Origin: Paenibacillus_AR mesotrionivorans
Lineage (GTDB): Bacteria > Bacillota > Bacilli > Paenibacillales > NBRC-103111
Direction of reading: 5' to 3'
Length of the DNA stretch: 64,000 nt
Assembly (NCBI RefSeq): GCF_046098205.1
Contig: NZ_JBJURJ010000026.1
Span: 23,178-87,177, forward strand
Positions 25,891 to 34,697 of the stretch are shown here, piece after piece. The translations under genes and the position numbers were made by a program. Under the pieces are notes generated by a model that did not search any database, had not been told where the DNA came from, and saw nothing but the letters and a program-made list of their open reading frames with translations. Within the stretch, counting starts at the first letter, position 1; every line of letters begins with the position of its first letter.

Positions 25891-28800
25891 TTAGCTTTCC
25901 TTATAAATGTATACAGTTACTGGATTGGCCTTGAGTTGCCCGCCGGTTATTTTGAGATGGGTGATTTTGATAACAGCCTCCCGGCCTGAGGAGACCTGTG
26001 ACAAATTCAGCGCCAATATCCGATCCGGCAGCACCTGGACAGAACCGCTGGGAAGCAGACTATCATTCACATAAACCTGGAGCCCCTCCTGATCAGGGGA
26101 CAGCTCCTGATTAAATTGGACCAGCAGATGAGGAGCGGAAGACGGGATATGCAAGGGGTTGACACTGCTGTTGGGTTGTGATCCGTTCTGCTGGCTATAA
26201 ACGGCACCTGTGACGGTATTATCGGATGATGCGTATAGGGCAGCGATTGTAACTTCAGGGCCTGCTGCAGGAGGGGTATCCTCTGTGCGGACCTCCAGCT
26301 CCCGCCGGGCCAAGCCGTTGGCGCCGGTGATGACAACAATATCGAATTTTTGCACAATGCCGGTGCGGACCGTGGTCCGGTCTTGTTCATATACCTCAAG
26401 ATGGGCTGCCGGATCTATTGTAGACAGGGTTTGCTTGAAGGCTTCCACAGTGGTGCCCTGGGGAATCTTCTCGATCCACCGGATCCCATTGTTAATGGGA
26501 TACACGCGGGAGCGGATCTCGGTGTTATTGCCCAGCTTGCCCACATTGTTCCACGGGTCGGAATCGGTAAACTCATTCCTAGCCGTGAAGGAAATATCCT
26601 CGTTTTTGACCGTCATTTGGAATACGACCCAATATTCCTTGCCGCCAGGCGCCAAAGGCATGGAATACGTATACAGCGGCTCCGGATTCGAACCCTGGTA
26701 CACCCTGACCGTAGCCAGTGAGCCGTCAGGTGAGAGGGGGACACCGGAGTATTGATGCGCATAAAAGACATAATGCCCGTTGGCCGGCTTCCGCACGGTA
26801 ATGGTCTCCATTCCCGGAGAATTCGGATCATCCCGGTCAAGCTCTACATTGCTGGGAGAGCCGTTACGCCTAAACTCGTCCTTGTACCATGAGTGAAGGT
26901 CATTCCCCCGGCCTGTGCGGTCCGGTCCCAAAAGGTGGGCATCCAGATCACGCGGCTGGAGTCCCCAGGATAGCACCATCCGGAATTCATTGTCCTTCAG
27001 GGTTTCAATGGCTAATGCATCAACATTCGGGGTCCATGCGGCGGAAGCGGCAACACCCTCCAGTTGAGTCCGCAAGAATGAATCACCGATGATTTCCCCT
27101 ATATATGACCCAGGGCTTAAACGGATGGAATAATGGCCGTTTTGGTCCGTAACCGTTTCCCAGGAAGGTCCACCGGATTTGGCATCTGCAGTTTTTGGGC
27201 GGAAAACAATCCTTATTCCCCCAACGGGTAATCCGCTTTTATTCGAAATACGGCCGGAGATGCCGGATAAGACCGTATGGAGATGGCCAGCAAAGACACC
27301 GTTTTTGGCTCGGATCGAAACCTTCAGAAGCTCCGTAGAATCAACAGCCAGCGCAGGGAATAAAAGCGTTCCAGACTGAGCCTCATAGGTCCAGCCGTCG
27401 AGGCTGACGGGCTTCTCTCCCACAGTTGCCTCTATGTCAAAATCCGAAATGGATGACGTCTCCGGTTTACGGGAGAACTGCAGCTCCACTTTGCCGTTGG
27501 ACATAACGGCCTTTTCCAGAATGGGCAGGTTCATATCGGTTTGGACGACGGGTTTGGAGGAAGCCGGGAGGTTCAGCTTCCCGATGCTTCCCTCCGGGGC
27601 TTGCAGAAACACAGGGGAATGGACGTCCACCGTGTTGAATCTGCCCTGCAGAGAGACATAGCTTTGGGCAGGAGCCTCCGGGGGAATCACCACCTGCTCA
27701 AACACCGGGACAGGCTCGCGTGTGCGGAGCTGGTTCACCACTGCGGAGGAGGCCAGAGTGGTTTGCAGCACCCGTGTGCCCTGACCCGCGACAATGTCTG
27801 TAACCTCCCGGAGATTGTTCACGGTTAGCGAATGCAGCAGGGTTCCGGTCAGATGAATACCGCCTTTTCCGCTTCCCAGCACCAGGGTTTCCCCTTCTAC
27901 CTGCACATTCTCCAGATAAACCGGCTCGCTGCCCGTTTGTTCTGTAATAACCAGCTTCCCGGTAACCTTCACATTGCGAAGCTTCACCCGGGGAGCATCT
28001 ATGTACAAATCCCCCTGGATAACAGCGGTGCCGGCTAAAGGCCCGTATACCGCGTCGGCTTGGCTGAGCTTGAATATCCCCGTTCTATCTCCGTCAATCC
28101 CGGTCAGGTAATCGGCAGAGCCCGTAATATCGGTGAAAGTATTGCCCTCATCGTAATAAAGCCGATAGTCCTCACCGGGGGTCTGCTGCCCGGTTGTTAG
28201 CACAACAGTGGGGGTGCCGGCTTTAACGGCAGTCCGTTTCACATCAAGCCCGCCGGGAAAGGAAAACGCTCTGACATCAGCTTCATTCTCAATGGCCTTG
28301 TCCAAGGTCACCAAAACAGTGGTCCGGTCATATGCCGCCGCTTTGATTACGCGGAAAAGCTGTCCCGGGGAACTGAGGGAAGGCGGTTTCCCTGTGGGTG
28401 CCGGAGCGGGCAAGGAAGAAGGTGCAGGGGTAAGCCCCAGCAGATCCTCTGCCTTGGCGGTAAACTCCGTCTGACGGGTCCAGCAGGAATAGGCCAATAA
28501 AGCCAGGGCCTGCCGCTCTGCCCTCTCCCGGGGGGCAAACTTCAGAGCGCCGCCTTCGTTATCCAGGCCGTTGACGAAGCCGATTTTGTAGGCCAGGGCA
28601 ACGCTGGGTTTGGCCCAATCTGCCACCTGCGGAAAGTCGGTAAACCCGGCGTCTGCCGGGAATACTGCCGCCTGACTATCCAGACCCATCGCCCGGGTAA
28701 AAAACACAACCAGCTCTTCCCGGGTCACATAGGCGTCCGGCGAAAAACCCGAAGCGGAAGACCCTTCCGTAATGCCCGCTTCGACCAATGCAGCTACATA

Positions 28801-29172
28801 TCTCCGATACCAGCTGTCGGCTGGTACGTCTGCGAAGCCTGTTGGAGAGGAGCTCTCCGATCTTCCGGTTGCCAACACGAGAACTTTGGCCAGCTCTGCA
28901 CGGGTAATGGGCCGCTCCGGAAAAAAGTGCCCCTCTTCATATCCCGAGAGAATTCCTGCTTGGGCAAGCGCTAGTATTTCCTTTTGAGCGTAGGAGCCGG
29001 AGATATCGGTAAAGTAGGGGGCGGTGGATCCGGCCGCGGGAGCGGGGGTGGGGTTGTCCTCCGCAGCGGCAATGCCGGTAAAGGCTGATGACAGCAAGGC
29101 GGCTGCCAGCGTAGCCTTGACTGTCAGGCGTTTAAGAGATGAAAGCGGGGGCGTATGGTTTTGATGCTGCAT
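25891..29172 (-). CDS. Secreted SLH-domain protein with solenoid and regulatory-like beta domains (1093 aa)
   Basis: A signal peptide (about 1-37, ending FTGIAAAED) is followed by three SLH repeats (about 53-97, 112-155 and 172-225) and a Pro-rich linker. Residues about 350-545 form a repetitive solenoid (GDLYIDAPRVKLRNVKVTGK, VYLENVQVEGETLVLG) that resembles the central domain of the protein at 19688-23410. A carboxypeptidase-regulatory-like beta-sandwich (about 635-715) starts GISGRISNKSGLPVGGIRI. Residues about 729-872 begin MVLSWGLQPRDLDAHLLGP, a fold I cannot name with confidence. AGGAGGA precedes the ATG at 29172. It is the only minus-strand gene of the block and has no catalytic signature. 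Confidence 0.8.
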   Translation of the reverse strand: MQHQNHTPPLSSLKRLTVKATLAAALLSSAFTGIAAAEDNPTPAPAAGSTAPYFTDISGSYAQKEILALAQAGILSGYEEGHFFPERPITRAELAKVLVLATGRSESSSPTGFADVPADSWYRRYVAALVEAGITEGSSASGFSPDAYVTREELVVFFTRAMGLDSQAAVFPADAGFTDFPQVADWAKPSVALAYKIGFVNGLDNEGGALKFAPRERAERQALALLAYSCWTRQTEFTAKAEDLLGLTPAPSSLPAPAPTGKPPSLSSPGQLFRVIKAAAYDRTTVLVTLDKAIENEADVRAFSFPGGLDVKRTAVKAGTPTVVLTTGQQTPGEDYRLYYDEGNTFTDITGSADYLTGIDGDRTGIFKLSQADAVYGPLAGTAVIQGDLYIDAPRVKLRNVKVTGKLVITEQTGSEPVYLENVQVEGETLVLGSGKGGIHLTGTLLHSLTVNNLREVTDIVAGQGTRVLQTTLASSAVVNQLRTREPVPVFEQVVIPPEAPAQSYVSLQGRFNTVDVHSPVFLQAPEGSIGKLNLPASSKPVVQTDMNLPILEKAVMSNGKVELQFSRKPETSSISDFDIEATVGEKPVSLDGWTYEAQSGTLLFPALAVDSTELLKVSIRAKNGVFAGHLHTVLSGISGRISNKSGLPVGGIRIVFRPKTADAKSGGPSWETVTDQNGHYSIRLSPGSYIGEIIGDSFLRTQLEGVAASAAWTPNVDALAIETLKDNEFRMVLSWGLQPRDLDAHLLGPDRTGRGNDLHSWYKDEFRRNGSPSNVELDRDDPNSPGMETITVRKPANGHYVFYAHQYSGVPLSPDGSLATVRVYQGSNPEPLYTYSMPLAPGGKEYWVVFQMTVKNEDISFTARNEFTDSDPWNNVGKLGNNTEIRSRVYPINNGIRWIEKIPQGTTVEAFKQTLSTIDPAAHLEVYEQDRTTVRTGIVQKFDIVVITGANGLARRELEVRTEDTPPAAGPEVTIAALYASSDNTVTGAVYSQQNGSQPNSSVNPLHIPSSAPHLLVQFNQELSPDQEGLQVYVNDSLLPSGSVQVLPDRILALNLSQVSSGREAVIKITHLKITGGQLKANPVTVYIYKES

Positions 29173-29518
29173 GCTACTGTCCTCCTGTTTTGGATTGGGC
29201 TTACTTTGATTCCAACTTATGAGAACATTATAATCCTCGGGGACAAAGAAGGATGACGGTTTTTGTCGAAAATAAAAAAGTAAGCAGTCTTTACCAAGAC
29301 ATCACCCGGACCGGATGACGAAGGAGAGTTTAGGACATAATGTAAGCACCGGGAGAGGAACCCAATGCCCCATCAACGCCTTCCCGCAAGCAGAATACAG
29401 GAACTTGCATAAGACACTGGCAACAGATGAATACTATGGACAGTCCTCGAGCTCCCATCCACAGTGATAAAGCATCAGGAGATCAACTACTTTTCGCGGA
29501 AAGTGAGGCATCAAGAGC
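29173..29518. other. Divergent intergenic region between an SLH gene and spoVT
   Basis: About 346 bases. On the minus strand a TATAAT lies near 29229, possibly the -10 of the SLH gene, without a clear -35. On the plus strand a sigma-G-like pair lies at 29406-29436. The rest shows no gene-like signal. Confidence 0.5.
29406..29436 (+). promoter_or_regulatory. Possible sigma-G promoter of spoVT
   Basis: TGCATA (29406-29411) fits the sigma-G -35 TGMATA, and AATACTA (29430-29436) differs from the -10 CATACTA at one base. The spacing is 18. In B. subtilis spoVT is transcribed by sigma-G. The match is suggestive only. Confidence 0.35.
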
Positions 29519-30061
29519 ATGAAAGCAACTGGGATCGTACGCCGCATTGATGATTTGGGAAGAGTTGTTATTCCGAAGGAAATCCGCAGAACCTTAAGAA
29601 TCCGTGAGGGAGATCCCCTCGAGATATTCGTGGACCGCGACGGAGAAGTGATTCTAAAGAAGTATTCGCCCATCGGCGAGCTTGGCGACTTCGCCAAGGA
29701 ATATGCCGAATCCCTCTACGAAAGCACCAGCCACATCACCATGATCTCCGACCGGGACAACATTATCGCCATCTCCGGCGGTTCCAAGAAAGACTATCTG
29801 GAGAAGCAGATTGGTTCGTTGGTGGAAACCTGCATGGAGCAGCGTAAAGCGGTGCAAGAACTCAATCCCGGCACCTATGAAATCTGCAAGGACGTGCAGG
29901 AAAACTATACTTCTGTAACGATGGCTCCTATTGTGGCCAGCGGGGATCCGATCGGCTCTGTCATTCTCTTCAGCAAGGAAGAGGGCGTTAAGATGGGCCA
30001 AATGGAAGTGAAGATGGCCGAAACCGCAGCAGGGTTTCTGGCCAAACAAATGGAGCAATAA
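29519..30061 (+). CDS. spoVT: Stage V sporulation transcriptional regulator SpoVT
   Basis: SpoVT is an AbrB-family regulator that adjusts sigma-G-dependent genes in the forespore. The 180-residue product has an N-terminal swapped-hairpin AbrB domain (MKATGIVRRIDDLGRVVIPK, then RTLRIREGDPLEIF, to about residue 52) and a C-terminal GAF-like domain (about 56-178), the standard SpoVT layout. GTGAGG lies about 11 bases before ATG 29519. It marks the return of conserved gene order after the SLH block; in B. subtilis it follows mfd directly. Confidence 0.96.
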   Translation: MKATGIVRRIDDLGRVVIPKEIRRTLRIREGDPLEIFVDRDGEVILKKYSPIGELGDFAKEYAESLYESTSHITMISDRDNIIAISGGSKKDYLEKQIGSLVETCMEQRKAVQELNPGTYEICKDVQENYTSVTMAPIVASGDPIGSVILFSKEEGVKMGQMEVKMAETAAGFLAKQMEQ

Positions 30062-30083
30062 TCGGTATGGGTGAACCATGTCC

Positions 30084-30122
30084 AGCTTCCTTTACAGGCC
30101 CAGGCCTGTGAGGAAGCTTTTT
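30084..30122 (+). terminator. Terminator after spoVT
   Basis: AGCTTCCT (30084-30091) pairs with AGGAAGCT (30111-30118), with an inner ACAGGCC/GGCCTGT stem, and five T follow. Confidence 0.9.
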
Positions 30123-30233
30123 GTCGTGGAGTGCGGACAGGACGGGCTGGCGTCGAACCGCCGGATTCTGTATAGTTAAAGGGGCGGAGAGGGAAGAGGA
30201 AGAATTTGCCGCCGCGAAAAGGACAGCTCATTC

Positions 30234-31973
30234 ATGGACAACACAGGAAAGCGGAAGGACGGACGGAAGGGAAAGCCCAAGCCCGGTGCGGGTACGGGCA
30301 GCACTCTTCTGAAAGGGGCGGCCATTCTGGGGATGGCCACGGTGATCTCCAAGCTTCTGGGGACGCTTCAGAAAATTCCGCTGCAAAATATCGCAGGCGA
30401 TGAAGTTTTTGGCATTTATAACGCTGTTTATCCGTTGTATTTGTTTATTCTGACGCTGGCCTCGGCGGGGTTCCCCATCGCGGTCTCCCGTTTTGTAGCG
30501 GAGGCGGCCGGGCAGGGGAATATGGCCGAAGCCCGGTTAATCTTCCGTCGGGCGGCCTGGATTCTGGTGCTGACCGGTACGGCGGGGTTTGCTGTGCTGT
30601 ATACGGCGGCTGACGGGATTGCCGTGCTGATGGGCGTCGAAGCTGCAGCAACGGGCATCAGGAGCGTATCCTTTGCCTTGCTGGCGGCGCCGCTTATGGC
30701 TGCGGTACGGGGATATTTCCAGGGGCTGCAGGACATGGTGCCCACAGCGGTGACGCAGGTCGTCGAGCAGGTTATGCGGGTAGCTGTTATGCTGCTGCTA
30801 TTGTTCTGGCTCACGGGGCGTCAGGAGGCAGCGGACCGGATTGCCGCCGGTGCAGTGTTCGGCTCTGCAGCCGGAGCGGCTGCGGGGTTGTTGGCGGCAT
30901 GGTGGTTTTGGATCAAAAGGGGAAGGACAAGCACTGGCGGAGTAGACGGGAATGCAACGGTGGGCGGAACCGGGCAGGTGGAGGCTACGGCCCTCCCGGG
31001 GAAACAGGAACCCGCGGGGGTATTCCTGCGGCGCTTTGCCCTGTATGCCGTGCCGGTATGTTTGGGTTCCCTGGCCATGCCGGTGCTGACCCTGGTGGAT
31101 ACCTTCACCATTCCCCGGCAGCTGATTGCAGCAGGAGAGGGCGCCTCCGAGGCCAGCCGCCTGTTCGGCGTGTACAACCACGGGCTGCCGCTGGTGCAGC
31201 TGGTGACCATGGTGGCCACCTCCATGGCGGCTGCTCTGGTGCCGGCAGTGGCCCAGGCCAAGGCCACCCGGGACCCCCGGCTATTGGCCACCCGGGTCAG
31301 GCCGGTGCTGCGGTTCACCTGGCTGGCCGGGCTGGCTGCGGCCTTCGGCCTGGCGGCCACGGCCCTGCCCGTGAACGTGATGCTCTTCGCGTCGCCGGAG
31401 GGCTGGCCCGCCATGGCGCTGGTGTCCTTCACCGCGCTGTTCGCCACGCTGCACATTGTCAGCGGCTGTGTGCTGCAGGGCCTGGGCGCGGTGCGGGTTC
31501 CGGCCCGCAGCCTGTTCCTGGCTGCCGCGGCCAAAACAGCGGGCAACCTGCTCCTGGTGCCCGCCTGGGGCATCGGGGGCGCCGCGGCCAGCGCCGTCCT
31601 CGCCTATGGCCTGGCGTCCGCGCTGAATCTGCGGACGCTCAAAAGCACGGCGCCGGAGACCCTGGCGCCGCTTGGCACGCTGCGCCGGCCCGTGGCCGCA
31701 GCGTGCGTCATGGCCCTGGCGGTGCTGGCGGTGGAGTGGAGCATCCTCCACCTGCCCTGGGGCCAGGGCCACTTCCGGCTGCGGCATACCGTCGCAGCCC
31801 TGGCCGCAGTAGCGGCCGGCGCCGCCGTGTACGGGGCGGCGCTGCTCAAAACCGGGGCGCTCACCGAAGCCGAGCTGGCCCTGGTGCCCGGCTTCCACAG
31901 CCGGTGGAAGCCGCTCCTGCGGCGTTGGCGCCTCCTGCCGGAGACGCCGCACTCCATATCGAAAGAAGGCTGA
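30234..31973 (+). CDS. yabM: MATE/MOP-type polysaccharide flippase, YabM/SpoVB family
   Basis: The 579-residue product is a polytopic membrane protein of the MOP flippase superfamily, to which the lipid II or teichoic precursor flippases SpoVB and MurJ belong. A short, positively charged cytosolic N terminus precedes about 12-14 hydrophobic segments; ISKLLGTLQKIPLQNIAGDE is characteristic of this family. Position between spoVT and yabN matches B. subtilis yabM. The second half (about 31000-31970) is markedly richer in G and C than the flanking genes. AAAGGAC precedes ATG 30234. The substrate cannot be deduced from sequence. Confidence 0.88.
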   Translation: MDNTGKRKDGRKGKPKPGAGTGSTLLKGAAILGMATVISKLLGTLQKIPLQNIAGDEVFGIYNAVYPLYLFILTLASAGFPIAVSRFVAEAAGQGNMAEARLIFRRAAWILVLTGTAGFAVLYTAADGIAVLMGVEAAATGIRSVSFALLAAPLMAAVRGYFQGLQDMVPTAVTQVVEQVMRVAVMLLLLFWLTGRQEAADRIAAGAVFGSAAGAAAGLLAAWWFWIKRGRTSTGGVDGNATVGGTGQVEATALPGKQEPAGVFLRRFALYAVPVCLGSLAMPVLTLVDTFTIPRQLIAAGEGASEASRLFGVYNHGLPLVQLVTMVATSMAAALVPAVAQAKATRDPRLLATRVRPVLRFTWLAGLAAAFGLAATALPVNVMLFASPEGWPAMALVSFTALFATLHIVSGCVLQGLGAVRVPARSLFLAAAAKTAGNLLLVPAWGIGGAAASAVLAYGLASALNLRTLKSTAPETLAPLGTLRRPVAAACVMALAVLAVEWSILHLPWGQGHFRLRHTVAALAAVAAGAAVYGAALLKTGALTEAELALVPGFHSRWKPLLRRWRLLPETPHSISKEG

Positions 31974-31979
31974 TCGCGC

Positions 31980-33464
31980 ATGGCGAAGGCAATAACAATC
32001 GTGGGATTGGGCTCGGGGGACGAGAACCAGCTGACCCTGGGGGTGCTCCGCAGGCTCACGGAAGCGAAAACCGTCTATTTGCGGACGGAGGACCATCCGG
32101 TAGTCCCGTATCTGAAGGAGCAGGGGATCACCTGCTCCAGCTTCGATTCGGTCTATGAAGCTCAATCCAGCTTTAATGATGTATATGAGACCATTGCCGC
32201 CGAGCTGCTCCGGCTGGCTACAGAAGAGGACCGGCAGGTAGTGTATGCCGTGCCGGGCCACCCTTTTGTGGCGGAACGGACCACCATGCTGCTGAAGGAA
32301 CGGTGTGCGGCGGAGGAGATTCCTTTTGAGGCGGTTGGCGGGGAGAGCTTCCTGGACCAGGCCTTCGCCCGGTTCGGATTTGATCCCATCGAGGGTTTTC
32401 AGCTCCTGGATGCCACAAGCCTCTCCATGTCCGTGCTCAATCCCCGGCTGCATACGGTCATCGGCCAGGTGTACGATATGTACACCGCCTCGGATGCCAA
32501 GCTGGCGCTGATGGAGCTTTATCCGGACGAGCATACGGTATGGGTGGGCCATGCCCTGGGTGTGGCGGGCAGCGAATCCATGGCGGCGGTGCCCCTCTAT
32601 GAGCTGGACCGGCAGACGGGCTATGGCAACCTCTCTTTGATCTATGTGCCGCCTACCCAGGCGGATGCCGTCATCAACAAAACCTTTCCCCGGCTGCACG
32701 AAATTGTGCGTATTCTCCGCAGCCCGGAGGGCTGTCCGTGGGACCGGGAGCAAACCCATCAGAGCATCCGCAAAAACCTGATTGAAGAAACCTACGAGGT
32801 TTTGGAAACACTGGATGATGATGACCCGGATGCCATGTGCGAGGAGATGGGGGATCTGCTCCTGCAGATTATGCTCCACGCCCAGATGGAGGAGGAAACA
32901 GGCAGCTTTACCGCGTATGACGTCATTGCCGGACTGAATGAGAAGCTGCTCCGGCGACATCCCCATGTGTTCGGCAGCCGGGATGCGGATAATGCCGAGG
33001 AGGCGCTGGCCCGCTGGGAAGAGGTGAAGGCGGAGGAGAAGCGTCAAAAGGGCTTGCAGCCCGAAGCCCTCTCTGCACTCCACGGGGTGCCCCGTGACCT
33101 GCCCGGCCTGATGAAGGCCTACAAGCTCCAGAAAAAAGCGGCCAAGGTGGGCTTTGACTGGGACCGTATGGAGGATGTAATGGCCAAGGTGGAGGAGGAG
33201 CTGGCGGAGCTGAAGGCGGAGTTGGGCGAATCCCAGGACCGCCAGGAGGACGAGCTGGGCGACCTGCTGTTTGCCATTGTTAATTTGGCCCGGTTCCTGT
33301 CCTGCGATCCGGAGGAAGCTCTCGCCCGGACCAACCGGAAATTCGTCCGGCGGTTCTCCTATGTGGAGAAGAAGCTGAGAGAGGCCGGGAAAGAGCCGGG
33401 GGATGCCACCCTGGAGGAGATGGAGCATTATTGGCAGGAGGCCAAAACACTCCCCCATGCGTAA
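31980..33464 (+). CDS. yabN: Tetrapyrrole methylase / MazG nucleotide pyrophosphohydrolase fusion (YabN)
   Basis: The 494-residue product has an N-terminal SAM-dependent tetrapyrrole-methylase-like domain (about 1-222; IVGLGSGDENQLTLG, VYAVPGHPF) and a C-terminal MazG domain in two halves (about 228-490). The metal-binding acidic residues occur in LIEETYEVLETLDDD with EEMGDLLLQ, and again in VEEELAELKAE with DELGDLLFA. MazG proteins hydrolyse NTPs to NMP and pyrophosphate and are thought to clear abnormal nucleotides. The methylase substrate is unknown. It starts 7 bases after the yabM stop, so the two are probably cotranscribed. Confidence 0.92.
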   Translation: MAKAITIVGLGSGDENQLTLGVLRRLTEAKTVYLRTEDHPVVPYLKEQGITCSSFDSVYEAQSSFNDVYETIAAELLRLATEEDRQVVYAVPGHPFVAERTTMLLKERCAAEEIPFEAVGGESFLDQAFARFGFDPIEGFQLLDATSLSMSVLNPRLHTVIGQVYDMYTASDAKLALMELYPDEHTVWVGHALGVAGSESMAAVPLYELDRQTGYGNLSLIYVPPTQADAVINKTFPRLHEIVRILRSPEGCPWDREQTHQSIRKNLIEETYEVLETLDDDDPDAMCEEMGDLLLQIMLHAQMEEETGSFTAYDVIAGLNEKLLRRHPHVFGSRDADNAEEALARWEEVKAEEKRQKGLQPEALSALHGVPRDLPGLMKAYKLQKKAAKVGFDWDRMEDVMAKVEEELAELKAELGESQDRQEDELGDLLFAIVNLARFLSCDPEEALARTNRKFVRRFSYVEKKLREAGKEPGDATLEEMEHYWQEAKTLPHA

Positions 33465-33527
33465 GGCTGCTCTACCGGGCCGGCGCTTTTTTACAGAAAA
33501 AAGTTTTACCGGAAGGCACAAGAAAAA

Positions 33528-33555
33528 GAAGGATTTTCCGGTGCCATCCAGAATA
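33528..33555 (+). promoter_or_regulatory. Sigma-H-like promoter before hup
   Basis: GAAGGATTT (33528-33536) fits the sigma-H -35 RNAGGAWWW fully, and GAATA (33551-33555) fits the -10 core after a 14-base gap, the same geometry as the spoVG promoter at 893-919. Even the preceding A-rich bases are alike. It lies about 120 bases before the hup start. Confidence 0.5.
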
Positions 33556-33673
33556 TGTACACGAGAAACAGGCTTTTTTGCTGCCGTTTGCCTGCAGAGA
33601 AGGCCTATCCTGACGATTCAGACGCCGGATTCGCCGGCAGCTTGAAACCATATTTAGGGAGGATTATCCAAAC

Positions 33674-33946
33674 ATGAATAAAATGGACCTGGTAAACAAA
33701 ATTTCCGAAAAAAGCGGCTTGACCAAACGTGACGTGGAAACCGTTCTGAACAGCTTCGTCGGTGAAGTAACGGAAGCACTCTCCGCAGGCGACAAGGTTC
33801 AGCTGGTTGGCTTCGGCACCTTCGAAACCCGCAAGCGCTCCGGCCGCACCGGCCGCAATCCCCAAAACGGCGATCCCATCGCCATCCCGGAATCCGTTAT
33901 TCCGGCCTTCAAGGCCGGCAATAAGCTGAGAGACGCCGTTAAGTAA
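33674..33946 (+). CDS. hup: HU family DNA-binding protein
   Basis: HU dimers bend and compact DNA. The 90-residue product has the standard fold: N-terminal helices (MNKMDLVNKISEKSGLTKRD), the beta-arm region GFGTFETRKRSGRTGRNPQN, which carries the DNA-clamping RxGRNP motif, and a C-terminal helix. The end reads SVIPAFKAGNKLRDAVK; Ala replaces the usual Pro before Gly (FKPG). GGGAGG lies about 11 bases before ATG 33674. The stop codon overlaps the next start (TAATG), coupling it to rqcP. The order yabN-hup-rqcP occurs in several Firmicutes. Confidence 0.96.
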   Translation: MNKMDLVNKISEKSGLTKRDVETVLNSFVGEVTEALSAGDKVQLVGFGTFETRKRSGRTGRNPQNGDPIAIPESVIPAFKAGNKLRDAVK

Positions 33947-34206
33947 TGAGGCTGGACAAATATTTGAAGGTTTCCCGCCTGATCAAAAGACGTACCGTGG
34001 CCCAAGAGGTTTCGGATCAGGGGCGGGTTTACTTGAACGGCCGTGAAGCGAAGAAAAGCAGCGAGGTGAAGGTTGGGGACGAGCTGACGATCCGCTTCGG
34101 CCAAAAAAGCGTAACCGTACGGGTGGAAAGCATTGCCGAAACCTCCCGCAAGGATGAAGCAGCCGGTATGTACACGGTGCTCCGCGAGGAGAGCCATAAG
34201 GAATAG
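33946..34206 (+). CDS. rqcP: S4-domain ribosome-quality-control protein RqcP (YabO)
   Basis: The 86-residue product is almost entirely an S4 RNA-binding domain: MRLDKYLKVSRLIKRRTVAQ, GRVYLNGREAKKSSEVKVGD. RqcP works with RqcH on stalled 50S subunits, stabilising the tRNA during C-terminal alanine tailing of nascent chains. Position next to yabP/yabQ and divIC identifies it as the yabO orthologue rather than the related Hsp15. Its ATG shares one base with the hup stop codon. A strong terminator follows, so hup and rqcP likely form a two-gene unit. Confidence 0.93.
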   Translation: MRLDKYLKVSRLIKRRTVAQEVSDQGRVYLNGREAKKSSEVKVGDELTIRFGQKSVTVRVESIAETSRKDEAAGMYTVLREESHKE

Positions 34207-34216
34207 AACGGTATGC

Positions 34217-34250
34217 AACCGGCCCGGGAAATCTCCCCGGCCGGTTTTTT
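34217..34250 (+). terminator. Terminator after rqcP
   Basis: AACCGGCC (34217-34224) pairs with GGCCGGTT (34239-34246), followed by a T run. Confidence 0.92.
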
Positions 34251-34412
34251 CATGGAATGCAGTTTTTGTCGGAATACAAAATCCCAGCTCCCCTTTCTAA
34301 ACCGGTTCTAAACCCGGACAATCCCCCATACCCTTATGGTAGAGCAGGCGTGGACGCGAACAGCCGCCGGCAGTGCTTTACGTCCGCGTGAACGTGAGGG
34401 AGGGGACATGCC

Positions 34413-34697
34413 ATGATGGTGGAAACGGGCAAGATTAAGCGCCAGGAAGTCAAGATGCTAAACCGGAAGCTTTTGGAGCTGTCCGGAGTCATGAATGTGG
34501 AGAGCTTTGACAATGAGGAGTTTCTGCTGGAGACCGAGATGGGGTACCTGATGATCAAAGGCTCCAATCTCCATATCAAGAACCTGAACCTGGAGCAGGG
34601 ACTGGTCGCCATCGAGGGATTGGTGAACGAGCTGGCTTATGTGGACGGGGGAAGCGGCGGTAAATCCAAAGGCTTTTTGGGGAAACTGTTTAAGTGA
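34413..34697 (+). CDS. yabP: Sporulation protein YabP
   Basis: The 94-residue product matches the YabP/YqfC family: NRKLLELSGVMNVESFDNEE, then ETEMGYLMIKGSNLHIKNL and LEQGLVAIEGLVNELAYVD. In B. subtilis yabP and yabQ are transcribed by sigma-E in the mother cell. YabP is dispensable for sporulation in B. subtilis and its biochemical role is unknown. GAGGGAGGGG precedes two adjacent ATGs; 34413 is used. CATACCCT at 34327-34334 resembles a sigma-E -10, but the -35 is poor. Its stop overlaps the GTG of yabQ. Confidence 0.92.
   Translation: MMVETGKIKRQEVKMLNRKLLELSGVMNVESFDNEEFLLETEMGYLMIKGSNLHIKNLNLEQGLVAIEGLVNELAYVDGGSGGKSKGFLGKLFK

Noticed and set aside
11137..29518. Mobile-element boundaries around the SLH block
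   Set aside because: No direct repeats, inverted repeats, integrase or transposase were visible at either edge.
31281..33521. Long minus-strand open frame (over 700 codons) opposite yabM and yabN
   Set aside because: It mirrors two well-recognised plus-strand genes, gives a His/Gln/Gly-rich product with no family resemblance, and has no ribosome binding site.
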